NCBI GenBank assembly: GCA_003154855.1 | Contig: PMEV01000329.1 | Span: 1-6,497 of the forward strand | Source: Bryobacterales bacterium | GTDB lineage: Bacteria; Acidobacteriota; Terriglobia; Bryobacterales; Bryobacteraceae | DNA: 6,497 bases | Direction of reading: 5' to 3' | Part shown: piece after piece, positions 1-4,373 of the stretch | Layout of the letters: every line of letters starts with the position of its first letter | Numbering within the stretch: the first letter of the stretch is position 1 | Notes under the pieces: generated by a model | What the model was told of the DNA's origin: nothing | The model's input: only the letters and a program-made list of their open reading frames with translations | Database searches by the model: none | Position numbers and translations under genes: made by a program

Positions 1-1970
1 TCAACAGCATCTGGCTGGTGGTCGCCGCGGCCTCGACCTACCTGCTGGGCTATCGGTTCTACGCGAACTTCATCGCCCGCCGGGTGTTGGCGCTCGACAA
101 CCGCCGCGCCACCCCCGCCGAGCGGCTGCGCGACGGGCACGATTTCGAGCCTACCAACAAGTGGATCTTGTTCGGCCACCACTTCGCCGCCATCGCCGGG
201 CCGGGACCGCTGGTCGGGCCCGTTCTCGCCGCGCAATTCGGATACCTGCCCGGCGCGCTCTGGATCGTCGTCGGAGCCGTGCTGGGCGGAGCGGCGCAGG
301 ACTTCATCGTTCTGTTCGCGTCGATGCGGCGCGACGGCAAGTCGCTCGGCGAGATGGCCCGCGAGGAGATCGGCAAGGTGGGTGGATTCGCCGCACTGCT
401 GACGGTGCTGCTGATCATGGTGATCATGCTGGCCGTGATGGCGCTGGTGGTGGTGAACGCGCTCCAGGGCAGCCCCTGGGGAACCTTCACCATCGCCGCC
501 ACCATGCCCATCGCCGTCTTCATGGGGCTCTACCTCCGCTACTGGCGGCCTGGCCGGGTGCTGGAGTGCTCGCTCATCGGGTTTCTGCTGGTGGTGGCGT
601 CGATCGTGGGCGGCCAGGCCGTGTCGCAGTCCCCGTCGCTGGCGCCCCTGTTCACGCTCTCCGCCCCGACCCTGGCGCTGGCGGTGGTAGTTTACGGGTT
701 CCTGGCCAGCGCCCTGCCGGTGTGGCTGCTGCTGGCGCCGCGCGATTACCTCAGTACCTTCGTCAAACTGGGCGTCGTGCTGATGCTCGGCGTGGGCGTG
801 CTGTTCGTGCGGCCGGAGCTGCAACTGCCCGCCTTTACCCGCTTTACCGACGGCTCCGGGCCGGTCTTCGCGGGCAAGATCTTCCCCTTCTGCTTCATCA
901 CCATCGCCTGCGGCGCGATCTCCGGCTTCCACGCGCTGATCGCCTCGGGCACCACCCCCAAGATGATCGCCAAGGAATCGCACGCCTGCCCCATCGGCTA
1001 CGGGTCCATGCTGCTCGAGGGCTTCGTAGCCATCATGGCGCTGATCGCCGCCTGCGTGCTTCAGCCGGGCGTCTATTTCGCGGTGAATTCGCCGCCCGGA
1101 GTCGTGGGCGGCACTCCGCACGCGGCGGTCGAGACCATCACGGGCTGGGGATTCCCGGTGACGGAGCCGGAGATGAACGCGCTCGCCCGCGAGGTTGGGG
1201 AAACCACCCTGTTCCACCGCACCGGCGGCGCGCCCTCCCTGGCTCTAGGCATGGCGAACATCTTCGCCCAGGGCGCCGGCCGCGCCATCCTGGCCTTCTG
1301 GTATCACTTCGCCATCATGTTCGAGGCCCTGTTCATCCTCACCATCGTGGACGCGGGCACGCGCGTCGGCCGCTTCATGCTGCAGGACTTCGCGGGCCAT
1401 TTCTACAAACCCTGGGGCCGCACGAGTTGGATGCCCGGGGTCGTGGGGACGAGCGCCGCCATCGTCTGCGCCTGGGGCTACTTTCTCTACCAGGGCGTGC
1501 GCGATCCGCTGGGCGGCATCAACTCCCTCTGGCCCATGTACGGCATCGCCAACCAACTGCTGGCCGCCGTAGCGCTGTGCGTGGCCACCACCATCCTCAT
1601 CAAGATGCACGGCCGGCGCTACCTGTGGATCACCGCCGTCCCGCTGGCCTGGCTGGTTGTGATCACCTTCACCGGCGGGATTCAGAAGATCTTCTCGCCG
1701 TACCCGCGCCTGGGCTTTCTCTCGCACGCCGCCGGCCTCGAGCGCCAGCTCCGCGCCGGCCAGGTCGCTTCCTCGAAAATCGGCGAGATACATGCGCAGA
1801 TCTTCAACGACCGGCTGGACGCGGCAGTATGCGGCATTTTCATGTCGCTGGTTGCCGCCATCCTGCTGGATTCGATCCGCGTCTGGACCGGACTGCTCCG
1901 CGGCACCCGCCCGGCCCAGACCACCGAGACGCCCTTCGTGGCCTCACACCTCGAGGAGGATGCCGTATGA
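1..1970 (+). CDS. cstA: CstA-family carbon starvation / pyruvate-type membrane transporter (5' end missing)
   Basis: Multi-pass inner-membrane transporter of the CstA/BtsT family. Enterobacterial members take up pyruvate, and some members elsewhere are linked to peptide uptake. The reading frame is open from base 3, giving 655 residues plus a TGA stop. E. coli CstA has about 700 residues and aligns from about its residue 35, so the true start and first membrane segment lie upstream; the GTG at 18 is internal. Family blocks, numbered from the first full codon, include GHHFAAIAGPGPLVGP (58-73), LLLAPRDYLSTF (242-253), SGFHALIASGTTPKM (307-321), DAGTRVGRFMLQD (450-462) and DPLGGINSLWPMYGIANQ (501-518), separated by many hydrophobic helices. 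No frameshift or missing block is seen. The stop overlaps the start of a YbdD-family gene, so the two are probably co-transcribed. The substrate cannot be read from sequence; pyruvate is the best guess from the family. Confidence 0.96.
   Translation, partial: NSIWLVVAAASTYLLGYRFYANFIARRVLALDNRRATPAERLRDGHDFEPTNKWILFGHHFAAIAGPGPLVGPVLAAQFGYLPGALWIVVGAVLGGAAQDFIVLFASMRRDGKSLGEMAREEIGKVGGFAALLTVLLIMVIMLAVMALVVVNALQGSPWGTFTIAATMPIAVFMGLYLRYWRPGRVLECSLIGFLLVVASIVGGQAVSQSPSLAPLFTLSAPTLALAVVVYGFLASALPVWLLLAPRDYLSTFVKLGVVLMLGVGVLFVRPELQLPAFTRFTDGSGPVFAGKIFPFCFITIACGAISGFHALIASGTTPKMIAKESHACPIGYGSMLLEGFVAIMALIAACVLQPGVYFAVNSPPGVVGGTPHAAVETITGWGFPVTEPEMNALAREVGETTLFHRTGGAPSLALGMANIFAQGAGRAILAFWYHFAIMFEALFILTIVDAGTRVGRFMLQDFAGHFYKPWGRTSWMPGVVGTSAAIVCAWGYFLYQGVRDPLGGINSLWPMYGIANQLLAAVALCVATTILIKMHGRRYLWITAVPLAWLVVITFTGGIQKIFSPYPRLGFLSHAAGLERQLRAGQVASSKIGEIHAQIFNDRLDAAVCGIFMSLVAAILLDSIRVWTGLLRGTRPAQTTETPFVASHLEEDAV
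1953..1959 (+). promoter_or_regulatory. Ribosome binding site of the YbdD-family gene
   Basis: GAGGAGG is a strong Shine-Dalgarno match inside the last codons of the transporter gene, with seven bases before the ATG at 1967. It decides that start over the ATG at 1960, which abuts the motif and opens a different frame. The two minus-strand genes with complete starts in this window lack such a site. Confidence 0.8.
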
Positions 1971-2143
1971 AGCGCCTGAAACGGTTCGGCCAGTTCCTGA
2001 TCGCCCTGCTGCGCGAGCTCGCCGACGAGAACGCTTACCGCCGCCACCTCGCAGCCCACGGCCGTGCGCACTCCCGCCAAGAATGGCAGCGCTTCTCGGA
2101 AGAGCGGTTCAACGCCCGCTTCACTAGGCCTAAGTGCTGTTGA
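1967..2143 (+). CDS. YbdD/YjiX-family small protein (CstA partner)
   Basis: A 58-residue protein of the YbdD/YjiX family (formerly DUF466). In enterobacteria these proteins are encoded directly after cstA or btsT, and YbdD is reported to be needed for CstA-dependent pyruvate uptake. The match rests on the central Tyr...His...His pattern (NAYRRHLAAHGRAH), the WQRFSEERFNARF segment equivalent to E. coli EEFFRERQDARY, and the C-terminal Cys-Cys that is a hallmark of the family. E. coli YbdD is about 65 residues, so this is close to full length. It has no signal peptide or clear membrane helix; the N-terminal part is a basic, amphipathic stretch. Its ATG shares ATGA with the transporter stop and has a strong GAGGAGG site, which suggests translational coupling. 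The stop is one base from the stop of the converging methyltransferase gene. Confidence 0.9.
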   Translation: MKRLKRFGQFLIALLRELADENAYRRHLAAHGRAHSRQEWQRFSEERFNARFTRPKCC

Positions 2144-2144
2144 G

Positions 2145-3056
2145 TCAGTAGAAGTACAGGACGTCCGGCCGCACGCGCCCGTCCGCTTCCACGCACGGGC
2201 CGCACTCCATCTGGTAATCCGCGCGCGCCCCTCTCACCGCCGCCGGGATGGTGTACTGGTCGTCCGGCTTGTGCTCGGCCGCAATCGCCAGACGGGGCTT
2301 GTAGCGCTCGAGCGTCGCGTGGGCGCCCCGCAGCGCCGGAATCTCCGCGCCTTCAATGTCCATTTTGATGAAATCCACCCGCGGCAGGTTTAACTCCGCC
2401 ACGATCCGGTCGATGGTTGTCAGCGGCACCCGCACCGAAGCGTGCGACGAATCCGAATGCATCACCACGCTGTTCGCGGCGAAGTTGGTGTCGTCCACGT
2501 TCAGCACCAGGCTATCCTCCCGGTCCCACACGCCCTGGGGATACACGACCACTCGCCCGGCGGCCACCTCGGCGGCCAGATTGCGCCGGATGCACTCGGC
2601 ACTGGTCGGTGCAATCTCGATCGCCACTACCTTCCCGGCGCCGGCCTTCAGGGCCTCGCGCGTGAAATCCCCGTCGCTCGCGCCGCAGTCCAGAACGATG
2701 TCCCCGGCCTGTATGAAATGCGCTCCGGCTCCGTAAATGTGCCGCTCCATTTCCGCGAGATTGAACGGCAGCACGTAGCGATTGCCCCGCGGAATCCAAA
2801 ATTGTCCCTTGGGCGTATCCCACAGTTCCAGGCCCTGCTCCTCTTTGAGCAGGCGGCTGGCAGCCAGAATGCGGTCTTTGATCCGCGTCGTGTCCTGGAC
2901 GTTGGCCGCCGACTGGATGGCCTGGGCAAAGGGGCAGACCGGGCTGTGCCCGGCCATCACCTGGACCCCTAGCCGGCAGGCGGGCGAGAGACGATAAGCC
3001 GCCGCTCCCAGCCCCACCAGAACACCCGCCACGATTACGATTCGCAAGATCTTCAC
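2145..3056 (-). CDS. FkbM-family SAM-dependent methyltransferase with N-terminal hydrophobic segment
   Basis: A 303-residue putative O-methyltransferase of the FkbM family, whose members methylate sugars, polyketides or lipids using S-adenosylmethionine; the acceptor here is unknown. The Rossmann motif I is VLDCGASDGDFT (121-132), the acidic end of strand 2 is VVAIE (143-147), and the family signature is TIDRIV (214-219) followed by DFIKMDIEGAE (228-238). The region upstream of the catalytic domain carries an ELWDTPKGQFWIP stretch (77-89). The first 21 residues form a hydrophobic helix (signal anchor or signal peptide) preceded by K2 and R5. A CGPC motif lies at 285-288. The start is GTG. An in-frame TGA two codons upstream rules out a longer protein, but no Shine-Dalgarno is visible. 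A start at Met34 would give a soluble enzyme of about 270 residues. The gene lies 42 bases downstream of the secreted-protein gene and shares its start-region repeat. Confidence 0.9.
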   Translation of the reverse strand: MKILRIVIVAGVLVGLGAAAYRLSPACRLGVQVMAGHSPVCPFAQAIQSAANVQDTTRIKDRILAASRLLKEEQGLELWDTPKGQFWIPRGNRYVLPFNLAEMERHIYGAGAHFIQAGDIVLDCGASDGDFTREALKAGAGKVVAIEIAPTSAECIRRNLAAEVAAGRVVVYPQGVWDREDSLVLNVDDTNFAANSVVMHSDSSHASVRVPLTTIDRIVAELNLPRVDFIKMDIEGAEIPALRGAHATLERYKPRLAIAAEHKPDDQYTIPAAVRGARADYQMECGPCVEADGRVRPDVLYFY

Positions 3057-3082
3057 AGGTCAATGATACGCAATCGGCGGCG
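3050..3082 (-). repeat. Start-codon repeat, copy A (upstream of and into the methyltransferase gene)
   Basis: This 33-bp segment matches the segment at 4295-4327 at 30 of 33 positions. The 25 bases at 3050-3074 match at 24. On the minus strand it runs from a CGCCGC block through ATTGC and TATCATTGACCT into the GTG start and the first AAGA of the coding sequence. ATTG occurs twice, exactly ten bases apart, within it. It occupies most of the 42-base gap between the two genes. Similarity stops a few bases inside the gene, so this is not a gene duplication. Confidence 0.85.
3063..3068 (-). promoter_or_regulatory. Possible -10 element of the methyltransferase gene (leaderless)
   Basis: The minus strand reads TATCAT, one mismatch from the TATAAT consensus, with six bases (TGACCT) between it and the GTG start. 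Transcription would then begin at or next to the start codon, giving a leaderless message, in keeping with the absent Shine-Dalgarno. The hexamer 17 bases upstream (TTACTG) is a poor -35. The call rests on position and on conservation between the two repeat copies only. Confidence 0.35.
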
Positions 3083-3098
3083 GGGCAGTAAGGCCGCG

Positions 3099-4301
3099 TC
3101 AGTGCAGGGGCCGCAGGCTCACTCCGAATCCATTCCAGGATGAAGCCTCGGGGCTGGGCTGCCGCACCACATACTCCTGCGGGTTGTCGTCGTACTCCAC
3201 ATCGGTGCACCTGGCGTGCAAAGGAGTACCCACGGCGCGCCCTTCTTTCCATAGAGGCAGCAGCCGGCTGATGTCCACTTTGAATCGAACGCGCACGGTA
3301 GAGTTCGGCTGGATGGAGAGAAACGAATCCGGCAGGTCCTGCGAGCCGAACGTCGTTGGACCCGGCAGCAGCGGGTACTGCTGGTAGGGAGTCTGCAGGG
3401 CAAACCGAAACTCGTGTCTTCCACAATTCGCGGGTCGGAGCGCGAAATCGCCGTCACCGCCAACCGGCAGGCGATACGGCGTCCACCCGGTGTTCGCGAT
3501 CTGAATTTGCGCCAGGACTTCGCTGAGGCGGTCCGGGTTCCGCGTGAGCGACTCGAACCGGATTTCGAGCGGCAGTTTCGCGCCGGGTCCGGGAGCCTTG
3601 GTCGGGCTCCGCTGTTTCCCGGGACGCGGAGGATTCTCTACCAGATCCACCAGCGGCCAGATCCCGCGCAGCCCGACGTTGACGACCATCTTCTCGTCCG
3701 GCGCGAGCCGCAGCGCTTCGCTCGGCCGCCAGGTCTCGTAGCCGTTCAACTGAATCGAGACGCCCACCGGGACGTTGGACGGAATCAGCACTCTGTAATC
3801 GGAGGGCAGACTGCTGCCCATCCCATGCTCCAGATCGCCGATGCGCCACATGCTGATCCCGGCCGGCAGCGGCTGGCCCGTGGCCGCGTCCACAATCTGG
3901 CCGGTCAGCACTCCCGCCTTGGGGCCGAGTACGATCGTGGTCTCCCCCTCCGGGGCGTCGGGCGTCAGTGTCACCCTGTGTTCGGGCATTCCCTGGCTGT
4001 AAAACGCCCAGTGCATATCGGGGTATCCCTCCTCCTCCTTTCTGGCGCTGACGGAGTACTCGTCCATCTGCAGATGCGCGATGAGGAATCGCCCGTCCTT
4101 GCCGGTCTGAGCCATGGGGACCACCATCCCAACCGATTTTCCGAAGAACCGCGCATCCACCCTCGCCCCCGCCACCGGCTCGCCATTTTCGTTGAGGACG
4201 GTTCCCCGGATGGTGCCCGAACGGTCGTCGGATTGCCCGGCCGCGGGAACAGCCACTCCCAGGCAACCCACCACCAGCATTGCAATGCACCGGGTCTTCA
4301 C
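3099..4301 (-). CDS. Secreted protein with two carboxypeptidase-regulatory-like domains
   Basis: A 400-residue exported protein of unknown function. Residues 1-22 look like a type I signal peptide: MKTR, a hydrophobic core, then VPAAG before QSDD. A first carboxypeptidase-regulatory-like beta-sandwich starts at GTIRGTVLNENGEPVAGARV (29-48) and continues through the typical T-x-x-DGRF segment (66-72) and EYSV (81-84). A second starts at GVLTGQIVDAATGQPL (130-145). A Pro/Lys-rich linker (about 223-240) leads to a C-terminal region (about 243-400) that I cannot assign; it is rich in predicted beta strand and holds two cysteines (C293, C365) that could pair outside the cytoplasm. Such modules are common in secreted and outer-membrane proteins of Acidobacteriota and Bacteroidota, where they serve as structural or binding units. 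No peptidase catalytic domain is visible. The GTG start is fixed on the upstream side by an in-frame TGA two codons before it; Met8 is an alternative that would shorten the signal peptide. Confidence 0.8.
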   Translation of the reverse strand: MKTRCIAMLVVGCLGVAVPAAGQSDDRSGTIRGTVLNENGEPVAGARVDARFFGKSVGMVVPMAQTGKDGRFLIAHLQMDEYSVSARKEEEGYPDMHWAFYSQGMPEHRVTLTPDAPEGETTIVLGPKAGVLTGQIVDAATGQPLPAGISMWRIGDLEHGMGSSLPSDYRVLIPSNVPVGVSIQLNGYETWRPSEALRLAPDEKMVVNVGLRGIWPLVDLVENPPRPGKQRSPTKAPGPGAKLPLEIRFESLTRNPDRLSEVLAQIQIANTGWTPYRLPVGGDGDFALRPANCGRHEFRFALQTPYQQYPLLPGPTTFGSQDLPDSFLSIQPNSTVRVRFKVDISRLLPLWKEGRAVGTPLHARCTDVEYDDNPQEYVVRQPSPEASSWNGFGVSLRPLH

Positions 4302-4327
4302 AGGTCAATGATATGCAATTCGCGGCG
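4295..4327 (-). repeat. Start-codon repeat, copy B (upstream of and into the secreted-protein gene)
   Basis: Partner of the segment at 3050-3082, with 30 of 33 bases identical; the differences are one base next to the TATCAT hexamer and two adjacent bases beside the CGCCGC block. As in copy A, the conserved stretch spans the GTG start codon and ends with the second-to-third codon. It sits in the 72-base gap after the xyloglucanase gene, so both genes downstream of the xyloglucanase begin with this element. Confidence 0.85.
4308..4313 (-). promoter_or_regulatory. Possible -10 element of the secreted-protein gene (leaderless)
   Basis: The minus strand reads TATCAT, six bases before the GTG start, at exactly the same spacing as in the other repeat copy. 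No Shine-Dalgarno lies between it and the start, so a leaderless transcript is the simplest reading. No good -35 match stands at 16-18 bases upstream, which leaves activator-dependent or non-housekeeping sigma control possible. Confidence 0.35.
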
Positions 4328-4373
4328 CCGGTAGCCACGCCAATCGATGAACCGCCCCTCCCGGCGTGCTAAT

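Noticed and set aside
2122..2136. CACTAGGCCTAAGTG imperfect palindrome at the end of the YbdD-family gene
   Set aside because: A five-pair stem with a bulged A and a GGCC loop, no T run on either side, and located inside coding sequence; not a credible terminator or operator.
161..2143. Long plus-strand open frame (660 codons) overlapping the transporter gene
   Set aside because: Its translation is Arg/Gly/Ala/His-rich with no family similarity, typical of an off-frame in GC-rich DNA. Only its last 59 codons, from the ATG at 1967, form a real gene.
2512..3426. Minus-strand open frame bridging the secreted-protein and methyltransferase genes
   Set aside because: It is an off-frame shadow rich in Arg, Gly and Pro. 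The true frames on the same strand carry the FkbM motifs and the carboxypeptidase-regulatory-like domains.
4263..4272. Lipobox-like VVGC (residues 10-13) in the secreted protein, considered as a lipoprotein signal
   Set aside because: The hydrophobic core continues well past the cysteine to VPAAG, which fits a type I signal peptide better.
3414..4334. Plus-strand open frame of 306 codons antisense to the secreted-protein gene
   Set aside because: Low-complexity Arg/Pro/His-rich translation with no recognisable domain. The opposite strand encodes a clear signal peptide and two known domains.
4334..4370. Inverted repeat (AGCCACGCC with GGCGTGCT) after the xyloglucanase gene, considered as an intrinsic terminator
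   Set aside because: The arms pair only with a bulge, the loop is about 21 bases, and no T run follows on the minus strand.
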